NCBI RefSeq assembly: GCF_040676775.1
Contig: NZ_JBFAPP010000025.1
Coordinates: 43,833-107,832 of the forward strand
DNA length: 64,000 nt
Direction: 5' to 3'
From: Micromonospora_G sp040676775
Lineage (GTDB): Bacteria > Actinomycetota > Actinomycetes > Mycobacteriales > Micromonosporaceae
Below are positions 8,691 through 16,635 of this stretch, piece by piece. The position numbers and the translations under genes were made by a program. The number at the start of each line of letters is the position of its first letter. Within the stretch, counting starts at the first letter, position 1. Below the pieces are notes generated by a model that did no database searches, had not been told where the DNA came from, and saw only the letters and a program-made list of their open reading frames with translations.

Positions 8691-9368
8691 ATGGGCTTGC
8701 TGGGTGACGCGGTGGCGGTGCTGGACGAGCGCGGGGTGCTGGACCGACTGGGCCGGTTGATCCAGCAGGTGTACCGGCGGGCGGCCGACCGGCACGAGCC
8801 CGAACTCGGCGACGACGCGATGAGCTTCGGGACCACCGTGTGGCGCAACCTGGTCCACCTCGGTCAGGCCGAGTTCAACGGCGTCGACGGGGTCCGGGCC
8901 CGGCTCGACGACAACTCGCTGGAAATCCTCTGCGCGGGGTACGTGGTGCGGCTCTACTCGTTGCAGGGCGGGATCGAGTCGATCCGGTGGGAGGGCAGCG
9001 AGGCCCGGCTAGGTGGGGCGGTGGAGAACAGCCGCGACCGACAGCTGGCGTTCGACGACGAGGGCCAGTTCCCGGAGGTGTTCGCGGGGGTGGTGCCACC
9101 GAAGCGGCACGTGCGGATCGCGCACACGGGGGACATCAACACGGGCGAGGCGGTCGCGTACATCGGCCTGCCCAGGGACAACCGTGACGGTGGCTCACCC
9201 TGGTTCGAGGTGACCCTCTGGTTCGGTGAGGCTGCCCTGCCGAATACGCCGTTGCCGGTCGCGGACAGCGCCACGGCGGTACCGCAGCCGCGGCACGACG
9301 AGTTGCCGCTTCCCGAGCTTGACCTGCTCACCCTGCAGCCCGGCCGGGCTTCCGGCCGATCGGCGTGA
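8691..9368 (+). CDS. Protein of unknown function coupled to an XRE-ImmA/IrrE gene
   Basis: A 225-residue protein that I do not recognise. It is rich in acidic and aromatic residues, has no membrane segment or signal peptide, and has a Pro/Leu-rich C-terminus. Segments such as NSLEILCAGYVVRLYSL and GDINTGEAVAYIGLP look like a compact alpha/beta fold. Its TGA overlaps the GTG of the HTH-metallopeptidase gene (GTGA), so the two are translated together. Pairs of this shape often behave like toxin-antitoxin or stress-response modules, with the ImmA/IrrE protein as regulator. That is inference from the neighbour. A weak inverted repeat (TTGAT/ATCAA, 8647-8665) lies before the start. Confidence 0.75.
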   Translation: MGLLGDAVAVLDERGVLDRLGRLIQQVYRRAADRHEPELGDDAMSFGTTVWRNLVHLGQAEFNGVDGVRARLDDNSLEILCAGYVVRLYSLQGGIESIRWEGSEARLGGAVENSRDRQLAFDDEGQFPEVFAGVVPPKRHVRIAHTGDINTGEAVAYIGLPRDNRDGGSPWFEVTLWFGEAALPNTPLPVADSATAVPQPRHDELPLPELDLLTLQPGRASGRSA

Positions 9369-10477
9369 CGCGGGCACTACGACCGCCGGTTCCCACAGCC
9401 GTCGCCGCCGCGGCGTTCGAGCCCCACGCCCTGGCGCTCGCCCGCCGATGGCGGCGGATGCGCAAGAACGAACTCGCCCGGCAGGTCGGGGTGACCGCCG
9501 CCGCGGTCAGCCAGTACGAACTGGGCCAGGTACGCCCGTCCGCGTCGGTGCTGGCCAGGTTGGCGTTGGCGTTGGCGATGCCGGTGGAGTTCTTCGCCGG
9601 TGGGTTTCCCGTCCCGGTGACTCCCGGGCACGCACATTTCCGCAGCCTCCGTACGGCCACCCAGGCCGAGCGGGACCAGGCGGAGGCGTTCGGGGAAATC
9701 GCCTGGCGGGTGGTCGAGGTGGTCGAGCGGCACCTGCGACTGCCCGAGCTGCGGTTACCGCACCTGGACCTGGCCGAGCCAGCCAGCCCCGAGGACGTAC
9801 GCGCGGCCGCGTCGACCGCCCGGGAGGCCTTCGGCCTCGGACAGGCTCCGGTCGCGCACATGGTCCGGCTGCTGGAATCGTACGGGGTGATCGTGCTCGC
9901 CCTGCCCGATGTCTCCGAACGGGTCGACGCCTTCTCCCACTGGTACGGGCAGCGCCCGTTCGTGTTCCTGAGTCCAGCCAAGGACGACAAGGCCCGCTCC
10001 CGAATGGACACCGCGCACGAACTTGGCCACCTGCTGATGCACCACGACGCGGAGCCGGGCAGCCAGATCCTCGAACGGGAGGCGACCGCGTTCGCGTCCG
10101 AGTTCCTCGCACCCGGCACCGTGCTGCGCGACGAACTGCCCGCCCGGCTCGACTTCGACCGGCTGCACGAACTCAAACGCCGGTGGGGGATCAGCCTCAA
10201 GGCGCTCGTGTATCGGGGGCACGAGCTGGGAATCTACCGGGACCACACGTACCGGCGGGGGATGAGCTTGCTCGCCCAGTGGGGGTTCCCGGAACCCGGC
10301 GACCTCGGCCCACGCGAACAGCCGTCACTGCTCGGCAAGGCGGTCGAACTCCTCGACCAACAGCAGGTCACCCCTGCCTGGCTGGCGGCGCAGGCGGCGC
10401 TACCGCCGATGCTCGCCCGTACGGTCATCGACGCCGCCACCGAACACGTCCCCGAGCTGCGGCTCACGTCTGCATAA
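9365..10477 (+). CDS. XRE-family regulator fused to an ImmA/IrrE metallopeptidase
   Basis: A 370-residue two-domain protein. An N-terminal Cro/CI helix-turn-helix (about 23-78) reads RKNELARQVGVTAAAVSQYELGQV in two adjacent segments. The C-terminal zinc peptidase domain has HELGH at 218-222. A downstream glutamate in EREATAFASEFLAP probably completes the metal site. In this COG2856-type family the peptidase cleaves a repressor or antitoxin partner, or the protein acts as an antitoxin itself. The start overlaps the stop of the preceding unknown gene. It is the last backbone gene before the tRNA-integrated element. Confidence 0.88.
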   Translation: MTRALRPPVPTAVAAAAFEPHALALARRWRRMRKNELARQVGVTAAAVSQYELGQVRPSASVLARLALALAMPVEFFAGGFPVPVTPGHAHFRSLRTATQAERDQAEAFGEIAWRVVEVVERHLRLPELRLPHLDLAEPASPEDVRAAASTAREAFGLGQAPVAHMVRLLESYGVIVLALPDVSERVDAFSHWYGQRPFVFLSPAKDDKARSRMDTAHELGHLLMHHDAEPGSQILEREATAFASEFLAPGTVLRDELPARLDFDRLHELKRRWGISLKALVYRGHELGIYRDHTYRRGMSLLAQWGFPEPGDLGPREQPSLLGKAVELLDQQQVTPAWLAAQAALPPMLARTVIDAATEHVPELRLTSA

Positions 10478-10573
10478 GCTCCTGGGTGGGGGCGCGATGG
10501 TCAGCGGCGGCTCACGACGCCACCGCTCCCTGATGACGGCTACCGACCGCAGCCGGGTACCCTGATGACTCGC

Positions 10574-10611
10574 GCCCCCGTAGCTCAGGGGATAGAGCAT
10601 CGGTTTCCTAA
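10574..10611 (+). repeat. attL: truncated 5' half of tRNA-Arg
   Basis: The acceptor strand GCCCCCG (10574-10580), D-arm and anticodon stem-loop of a tRNA-Arg are present up to the end of the anticodon loop, then the sequence diverges. Bases 10579-10611 are identical to 25560-25592. Similarity extends upstream to 10556 with four mismatches (10565, 10566, 10568, 10578). There is no 3' half here, so this copy cannot make a tRNA. It is the left scar of site-specific integration. Confidence 0.88.
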
Positions 10612-11058
10612 CAGGAACCCGATAAAGCATCGTTGCCGAACAACCTGCAATTTCGGAGCCCATGTCTCACATTCGCGGGCAACGATGGTCGTTGCGTGCT
10701 CTCTCGCAATAGTTGGACGATGTTCTGTGCCGTGCCCAACTCGCTCAACGGCATGGCCTGGAATTCCGGAGATCGATCAAGCCTGCCTGATGGTACTAGT
10801 GGATCAACTCGCCGACTCGTCGTCGGCGTCGTGGGGCCACGTCCATCGGAATCACGACGGCCGGGTCATGGTTGGGCGTCGACTGCCGCCGCCCTTGCAT
10901 CACGTAGAGGTCGACGCGTCTGGCCATAAGCCACTCGTACATAGCGAGCGCTGGGTCTGTGGATTTTGGGGCTCCGTCTCACATTCTTCACGAGACAGGC
11001 CCGATCCTGGTTCTGTACCACGTCGAGAACCCCGCCTACGCAGGATAATAGGGTTGGT
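10612..11058. other. Gene-free stretch at the left end of the element
   Basis: About 450 bases directly inside the left attachment scar. The open frames here lack a plausible start and do not read like proteins. One frame ends with a sensible-looking peptide (HILHETGPILVLYHVENPAYAG before a TAA near 11048), which could be the remnant of a lost gene. No hairpin or repeat stands out. Confidence 0.5.
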
Positions 11059-11821
11059 GTGAAGCCCGCCGGTGTTCTTGGCACCGGTGGCGGTCTTATG
11101 GCGGAGCGCCGTGCGCTCGGTGTCGGTTCACATCCGGAGGCATTGCTGTGTTCGGACGAGTTGCGGGTCAAAGGACGCGTTGACCTCATCAACGTCACGG
11201 CCGAACGGGCCGACATTGTTGACCATAAGACCGGCGCTGAGGATCCGAGCCATCTGGACCAACTGCGGTTCTACGCGATGCTCTGGGACCAAGACGAGGT
11301 CGCTAATCAGGATCTAACTCCTGTCGGGGCCCTCGCGGCGTCCTACCCCACCGCCGAGGTCATGATCTCCGCGCTTAGTGCCGAGGAGTTGGTGGCGCTC
11401 GCCACCAACACCGGTGAGCGGGTTCGCCGAGGCGGACAGCAAGGTGTTGGCGGAGGTCCCCGATGCGACGCTCGGGGAACACTGCGCTTTCTGCTCGGTC
11501 CGAAGCCTCTGCGACGCCTACTGGAACGAGGCCGTTCCTGATCCAGCCGGCCTTGGGAACGGAGCGTGGTTCGACTACGAAGGCGTCGTGAGTGCGCAGA
11601 ACGGCGTGAAGAGTTGGTGGATGGAGAATGCTCGTGGCCGCCAGCGGATGCTGGTCCGCACCCCACCGCGGCGTCCGCTGTTACCCGGCCAGAGACTCCG
11701 CATCCTTGGTATCCGACGGGACGAGGAATCCGAGATAAACGCGCCAGTGTCGATGCTTACGACCAGGTCGGAGTTGTTCGTCGTCGGCGAGAGGGACTAC
11801 AAAGATGAATCGTCAGGTTAA
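11059..11821 (+). pseudogene. PD-(D/E)XK (RecB-like) nuclease, frameshifted and N-terminally truncated
   Basis: Two overlapping frames together read as one RecB-family nuclease. The first (to about 11430) has the core GRVDLINV...ADIVDHKTG, with catalytic D and DxK, then LDQLRFYAMLW. The second picks up at FAEADSKVLAEVPDATLGEHC and carries the cysteine cluster CAFCSVRSLCDAYW, as in Fe-S-containing RecB/Cas4-like nucleases. The frames are joined near 11425-11440, where one base change would restore a single protein. The usual N-terminal part, including the first cysteine, is missing. A sequencing error could explain the frameshift but not the missing N-terminus. Confidence 0.6.
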
Positions 11822-11905
11822 ATCGAGGCGGGCGCGGCGTGCTGGCGTGACCGTGGCCGATCGGTGGCGTATCTGGATCGGAGGCGGTGGACAGGCAAGG
11901 AACGG

Positions 11906-12322
11906 TCACCGACGACGCACGGCGAACGTCACCCGCTTGGTCTTTGCCGGTTCCTTGAAGTCGAGTCCAGTGCCGTCGTCGAATATTAGTCGTCCGGTCG
12001 GCATGGAGCCGCCGCCAGCCGGGCTCCAGGCGCCGGCCTCGCCCAAGGCTGTCAGTCTCCCGGTCCGCGCGAGATCGATGTCGATGATGTGATCAAGGCA
12101 GACGAGCTCGACCCGGCGGACGTCGTCTTTGGCGAGGAGATCCACGACCTGGTCGCCGACGAGAGCATCCAGCGGAGGGTCCAGGGTCTTCAGCGAATTG
12201 ATCCCGTACACCCGGAAAGACCCAATCTTCTTGCCCGCCACCCGCTCACGTACCTTTTGGACGTCTTGCGAGATTGGTGCCTCGCCCACGGTGCGTTCTC
12301 CGATCTTGAACACAGCGATCAC
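11906..12322 (-). CDS. Possible Fpg/Nei-like N-terminal domain protein lacking catalytic residues
   Basis: A 138-residue protein starting at GTG 12322. The pattern of a basic helix (VQKVRERVAGKKIGSFRV), then ARTGRLTAL and RLIFDDGTGLDFKEPAKTKRV, resembles the N-terminal beta-sandwich of Fpg/Nei DNA glycosylases (LVGRRI..., MTGRL, LVFDDGRxLxFxDPR). The N-terminal Pro-Glu catalytic pair is absent, and so are the helix-two-turn-helix and zinc finger. If real, it would be a non-catalytic or cut-down relative. The resemblance is weak, and it could be an unrelated small protein. It faces the nuclease fragment. Confidence 0.4.
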   Translation of the reverse strand: MIAVFKIGERTVGEAPISQDVQKVRERVAGKKIGSFRVYGINSLKTLDPPLDALVGDQVVDLLAKDDVRRVELVCLDHIIDIDLARTGRLTALGEAGAWSPAGGGSMPTGRLIFDDGTGLDFKEPAKTKRVTFAVRRR

Positions 12323-12470
12323 TGGAACTCAAGCCTACGCCCTACCCTCGCTGGTTCTAGCTTGAGTTTTAACGTGCGGCTGGGTGACCTCGACCCTGGC
12401 TGATCATGAAGACACCCCTTGATCGATCATCTTCTTGTCGAGGGAAGAGATCCACATCAAGGGCTGTCTG

Positions 12471-13215
12471 GTGATCAGTGTGCATGATGCTGGGCTGGCA
12501 GGCGCGGTCAGGCGGCTGGCCGGGTTCCGGGACGAGTTCTACCGGTGCCTGACCGCGCGGTCGGACGCGTTGTTCGAGCTGGTAGACGCGTTGCTGTGCG
12601 GAGACACGGCGATGCGGTCGCCGGTGGAGCTGACCCTGGCCGGTGAACACCGGCGGGGCCACAGTTCGCTGTACGCAGCACTGCACCAGGGCCGCATCGA
12701 TGTTGACCGGTTGCGGACCGCTCTGGCGACAGTGCCGGTGCCGCAGGCCGCGGACGGGCGGATCGTCCTCGCCGTGGACGCGACCTGCTGGCTGCGGCCG
12801 GAAGCGCACACCGTGCCGCAGCGGGTGCTCTGTCACACCTACGGGCGTGGCAAGGACACCCACATCGTGGTCCCGGGCTGGCCGTACTCGCTGGTCACGG
12901 CGTTGGAGATCGGCCGCAGCTCCTGGACCGCGCCGCTGGACGCCCGCCGGCTGGCACCCGGCGACGACACCGCCACGGTCATCGCCAACCAACTCCGCGA
13001 CGTGATCGAACGGCTCGACACGGCCGGGCAGTGGCAGCCCAACGACCCGGACCTGTGGATCGTCGCGGACGCCGGCTACGACGAGCCCCGGCTGGCGTTC
13101 CTGCTCGCCGACCTGCCGGTGAAAGTCCTGGTGAGAATGCGGTCCGACCGCGTCCTGCGCCGACCCGCACCACCCCGCACCCCAAGCACGACCGGCCGCC
13201 CACCCCGTCACGGTG
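12471..13215 (+). pseudogene. Truncated DDE transposase (IS701/IS4-like)
   Basis: About 248 residues read as the N-terminal half of a large actinobacterial DDE transposase. ADGRIVLAVDATCWLRPEAH carries the first catalytic Asp, HTYGRGKDTHIVVPGWPYS follows, and LWIVADAGYDEPRLAFLL carries the second Asp. Similarity stops near the RPPRHG segment (about 13215) and the frame then runs on without sense, so the C-terminal half with the third acidic residue is lost. GTG 12471 is the likely original start. Full members are near 450 residues. It abuts an IS3 fragment on the other strand. Confidence 0.75.
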
Positions 13216-13269
13216 TTGCGTGGTTCTCGGCGAGCGCTGTGGTAGCCCCGTTCATCCTTACCTACCTGG

Positions 13270-13610
13270 TCACGTGCCCAGACGCGACAAGACTTCATTC
13301 GCCCGACGCAGCTCGGCGTTCTCCGGCCGCAGCCGCTTGGGCTCCGCCGACCACTCCGACGTCACCCCCGGCCGCCGGCCATCGTCGGCGTGCGCCTGAC
13401 GGGCCCACTCGCGCAGCGTTTCGGCCGTGCCGATACCCAGCCGGGCCGCCAGCGAGGTGATCGCCAGCCAGTTCGACTCGTAGGTCGGCCGCACCTCCGT
13501 GACCATCCGCACCGCCCCCTCCCGCAACTCCTGCGGAACGGCTTCGTTCCTGCCACCTCTCGATCTTTCGCAAAACTGGGGGAAGTCTCTAGGAGGTCCG
13601 GGCGGTTTCG
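13270..13610 (-). pseudogene. IS3-family OrfA fragment
   Basis: The minus-strand reading PQELREGAVRMVTEV, then WLAITSLAARLGIGTAETLREW and RLRPENAELRRANEVL is the helix-turn-helix plus leucine zipper of an IS3 OrfA. The normal tail after RRANEIL is replaced by SRLGT and a stop, and no OrfB is present. The N-terminus is out of frame with a good start codon. This is an IS remnant next to a truncated transposase, so two insertions have eroded each other. Confidence 0.7.
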
Positions 13611-13854
13611 GCCCACCCGCTGGCTTCACCCACAACCTTGAAGGATCAGTGGCTGATCCGACTGTGGCTGGTCACGGCGTTGCGGAAAGCCTGGGCGGGT
13701 CACCCTGCGCAGGTGATCGGCGGTAGCGATGACCAGGACCTACACCGACGTCCACCCCAGTTCGCCCCGGAGCCGCACACTTCGGACCGACGTTGGATAT
13801 AGCTATGTAGAAGACCCGCTGCGGCCAGGTGCCGCCACGATCGAGGAGTCCCCC

Positions 13855-15786
13855 ATGCAACCTGATGCCTTGCTGTCTGAGGTGGAGCGCCAGCAAAAGT
13901 ATCTGGCGTTGCTGCCGGAGCACTATGCTTTTCCGTTGTTTAATGCCCGTCAAGCCGTCGAGTCGCAACGGCGCAGCGGGTACAAGGACACCGCGGCTGC
14001 GGCTCGCGAGATCGTCGATAATGCGATCGAAGCGGGAGCAAGTAATATTGATGTCATTTTTGACGCTGGCCGAGGTGGTAGCGGAAGGCGCTACGTCAGT
14101 GCCGTGGCTTTCATTGACAACGGCTCAGGAATGGTCCCAGAGATGGCCCGGTATGCGCTCTCCTGGGGCGGCGGAAGCCACTTCGATGATCCATCTTTTA
14201 TTGGCAGGTTCGGCTTTGGGTTGCCCAACGCCTCGATCAACCAGACAAGGCGCGTTGAGGTCTACACCCGCACTGCGGCCAACGAACGCTTCACCATGGT
14301 CTACCTTGACATTAATGATCTAGACCCGTTCGGGATGCAGTCTGTGGCCGAGGCCAGGGAAGCCGAGTTGCCCGGCTTCGTGCAGCGCCACCTGAAGAAA
14401 TCCGATACCAGCCTCGATCATGGTACGGTCGTTGTTTGGTGTGCGCCCGATCGCTTGACCTACCGGTCGCCGGCCCACCTGAAGGAACACCTCCTCGACG
14501 ACTTCGGCGTCACCTACCGTTACTTGCTGCACCGCGATGGCCACAACGTCACGGATCGGTTCGCAGCGATCTGCGTGGAAGGGGTGATGGTTGAAGCGGC
14601 TGACCCGCTCTTCTTGATGCCGGGGACGAGACTGTATCTTCCGCCGGAGGAAGGTGGCGCCAACTTGGTCGAGGATCTCACTATTCCGGTGAAATATGCG
14701 GCCGACGCCGGGACCGGTGAGTTTCGCCTGACCCGGCTCACCGACCAGGGCGAAATCGACGAAATCGGAGACGGTCCGGTTATTAGTACGATTCAAGTTC
14801 GAATCGGCCGGTTGCCGGTCGGCTTCGCTGTTGGGAGGAAGAGCCGCTCTGGGCCGACGACCGACGCCAACCGTCGGTTCGACATCCGCAAGTCGCATCG
14901 GGGAATGTCGTTTGTCCGAGCGGGCCGCGAGTTGCAGACGGTTGACGTGTTTCCTCGTTCTGTGCAGGACGTGGCCAGCGGGCTTGGCGATTGGCCCCTG
15001 CTCCAGGCGTACGCCTACCACTGGGGGGTTGAGGTTCGATTTGGTCCAGAATTGGACGATGTCTTCGGCATCACGAACGACAAGCAGGGCGTCAGGCCGA
15101 TCGAAGACTTCTGGCGTGTGCTGGCCCAGGAGAAAGTAGACGATCTCGTTCGGCGTGAGCAGGCCTGGCAGACGAAGTCCCGGGAGAAGAAAGAGAATGA
15201 GGCTGTAACTCCTGAGGACGCTGGTGTACCGACTGACGCCGAACATGCGGCTGAGGCCGCTGACGTCGCCTTGGGTAAACGCCCGAAAGTCCCAGAACGT
15301 CACCTGCCGGCTGCACGAGAGGCCGCACAACGAGAGGCGGAGCAGCGTGCGGGGCAGAGCGGCGCACCAGTGGATGAGGCCCGCCGGGCACTAGACCAAG
15401 AGACGAAGCGGCGCCGCAACCGGTTGGTGTTCGTGGACCAGGAGCATGGACCGTTCTATGAGCCGTCCTGGAATGGTGCGCAAATCCAAGTTAACGTCAA
15501 CCGCCGACACCCCTTTTATGAGGTTTTCTACGCGGACCTGCTTAAGTCGGCGACTGGCAAAAGGCCACGGGCGGCACTGGATCTGCTTCTGATTGCCTTG
15601 GCCCGAACGGAGTTGACTGTCGAGGACCCTGACATGGAACTGTGGTTCTCGGCTCAGCGCAAGCACACGTGGAGCCCGTTCCTCGACACGGCGTTGCGGG
15701 ACCTGGCTCGGCGGATGTCCTCGGGCGAGGAGCCGGACGACGCCGTCGATGTCCTCGGTGGCGAGGACGAGCGACCGTCTCGATAG
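13855..15786 (+). CDS. GHKL-family ATPase A (MORC/Hsp90-like), candidate defence ATPase
   Basis: A 643-residue protein with a complete Bergerat ATP-binding fold. Motif I is REIVDNAIEAGAS (E52, N56), motif II FIDNGSGM (D88, G90, G92), and motif III GRFGFGLPNASINQ (117-130). After the ATPase region come an S5-like transducer segment with IRKSHRGMSFVRAGRE and FGITNDKQGV, a long charged linker (about 445-545) and a C-terminal alpha/beta part with NVNRRHPFYEVFYADLL. ATPase B shares the RAGRE, FGIT..KQ and HPxY segments, so they are paralogs. GAGGAG before the ATG at 13855 decides this start over one 42 codons upstream. A hairpin and then the sigma-like gene follow. Substrate unknown; related MORC/MutL-like ATPases occur in restriction-type systems. 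Confidence 0.88.
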   Translation: MQPDALLSEVERQQKYLALLPEHYAFPLFNARQAVESQRRSGYKDTAAAAREIVDNAIEAGASNIDVIFDAGRGGSGRRYVSAVAFIDNGSGMVPEMARYALSWGGGSHFDDPSFIGRFGFGLPNASINQTRRVEVYTRTAANERFTMVYLDINDLDPFGMQSVAEAREAELPGFVQRHLKKSDTSLDHGTVVVWCAPDRLTYRSPAHLKEHLLDDFGVTYRYLLHRDGHNVTDRFAAICVEGVMVEAADPLFLMPGTRLYLPPEEGGANLVEDLTIPVKYAADAGTGEFRLTRLTDQGEIDEIGDGPVISTIQVRIGRLPVGFAVGRKSRSGPTTDANRRFDIRKSHRGMSFVRAGRELQTVDVFPRSVQDVASGLGDWPLLQAYAYHWGVEVRFGPELDDVFGITNDKQGVRPIEDFWRVLAQEKVDDLVRREQAWQTKSREKKENEAVTPEDAGVPTDAEHAAEAADVALGKRPKVPERHLPAAREAAQREAEQRAGQSGAPVDEARRALDQETKRRRNRLVFVDQEHGPFYEPSWNGAQIQVNVNRRHPFYEVFYADLLKSATGKRPRAALDLLLIALARTELTVEDPDMELWFSAQRKHTWSPFLDTALRDLARRMSSGEEPDDAVDVLGGEDERPSR

Positions 15787-15792
15787 GACCCC

Positions 15793-15825
15793 ACCTCTCC
15801 AGGCCGGCTTCCGGCCTGGGGAGGT
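15793..15825 (+). terminator. Hairpin after ATPase A
   Basis: The arm ACCTCTCCAGGCCGG pairs with CCGGCCTGGGGAGGT with one mismatch across a 3-base loop. It begins 7 bases after the stop codon. It may end or attenuate transcription before the sigma-like gene, which starts 167 bases after the stop. Confidence 0.7.
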
Positions 15826-15952
15826 CTACACTCTTTGAAGTACGAGGCTGGTGTAGGGCGCGGTCACGAGCCGCCACGACCCCCGAGTCACCTGCAACGG
15901 CCAACGCTCTAACCGATTGCGCCGTTGCTTGCTGGCTTGTGGAGGTTCCCCT

Positions 15953-16600
15953 GTGAAGGTTTTAGATCGCGCTACTCCTGTGCATGATGACGAGCAGTTG
16001 ATCGAAGGATTCCTCGCTGGCGACCCGGGTGCTCGGATCGATCTGCCCAAGCGCTTCGGTCCGCGTATACGGCGCATTGCTCAACGCTCCGATGTTCGTT
16101 TGGCCCGCCTTGATCTTGCCGAGGAGGTTGAACAACAGCTTTACCTGCTGCTCCTGACCCGTCCGGCCGGCCATTTTGATCGCACCCGGTGTGACGGCGT
16201 ATGGGGCTATCTGAGGGCCATGACCAGGTTGGCCGCTCGCGACGTGCTTGCCCAGTACGCGCCACCAGGAACACGGACCCGCGCCCATGTCTCGCCGGAA
16301 CCCAACAGCCATGTGAAAGAGGCGGGGGCCATGACGTCTCGGCAAGTTCTGGTCGAGGACCGCCCTTCCGTGGCCGTCGCGGAGGACGTAGCGCTGGGAC
16401 AAGTCGTCAGCGAGATGATCATGAATGGCCTTGAAGCCGAAGCTCCCAGTTGGTTGCGGCACGTCCTCCGTCTGGTGGTGGAGGGCCTGACCGTCACCGA
16501 AGCGGCTGCTGTCGTCGGCCGCTCCCGCTTTGCTGTGCGCCGTGCGTTGGGACGCTGGGCTAAGCCAGCAGCCACACTGGCAGCCCTCGAGAAGGGCTAG
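15953..16600 (+). CDS. Sigma-70-like (ECF-type) protein of the ATPase/DruA-like cluster
   Basis: A 215-residue protein. The N-terminal half reads like sigma region 2 (DDEQLIEGFLAGDPGARIDL, then DLAEEVEQQLYLLLLTRPAGHFD, WGYLRAMTRLAARDVL). The end carries a region-4-like helix-turn-helix (HVLRLVVEGLTVTEAAAVVGRSRFAVRRALGRW). The GTG at 15953 follows GGAGG with good spacing. Residues 100-165 are a loose linker with no match I know. It could be a real sigma factor for this cluster or a sigma-derived DNA-binding subunit. It converges with the DruA-like gene, leaving only 35 bases between stops. Confidence 0.7.
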   Translation: MKVLDRATPVHDDEQLIEGFLAGDPGARIDLPKRFGPRIRRIAQRSDVRLARLDLAEEVEQQLYLLLLTRPAGHFDRTRCDGVWGYLRAMTRLAARDVLAQYAPPGTRTRAHVSPEPNSHVKEAGAMTSRQVLVEDRPSVAVAEDVALGQVVSEMIMNGLEAEAPSWLRHVLRLVVEGLTVTEAAAVVGRSRFAVRRALGRWAKPAATLAALEKG

Positions 16601-16635
16601 AGACGTTGGCGTCGGCAAGACGAAAATCGTGAAAC

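Noticed and set aside
10574..10611. A second functional tRNA-Arg
   Set aside because: The 3' half, T-arm and acceptor partner are absent, so it can only be an integration scar.
13855..15786. Calling ATPase A HtpG or MutL
   Set aside because: It has the ATPase motifs but not the Hsp90 middle/C-terminal domains or the MutL dimerisation domain, and its closest relative here is ATPase B.
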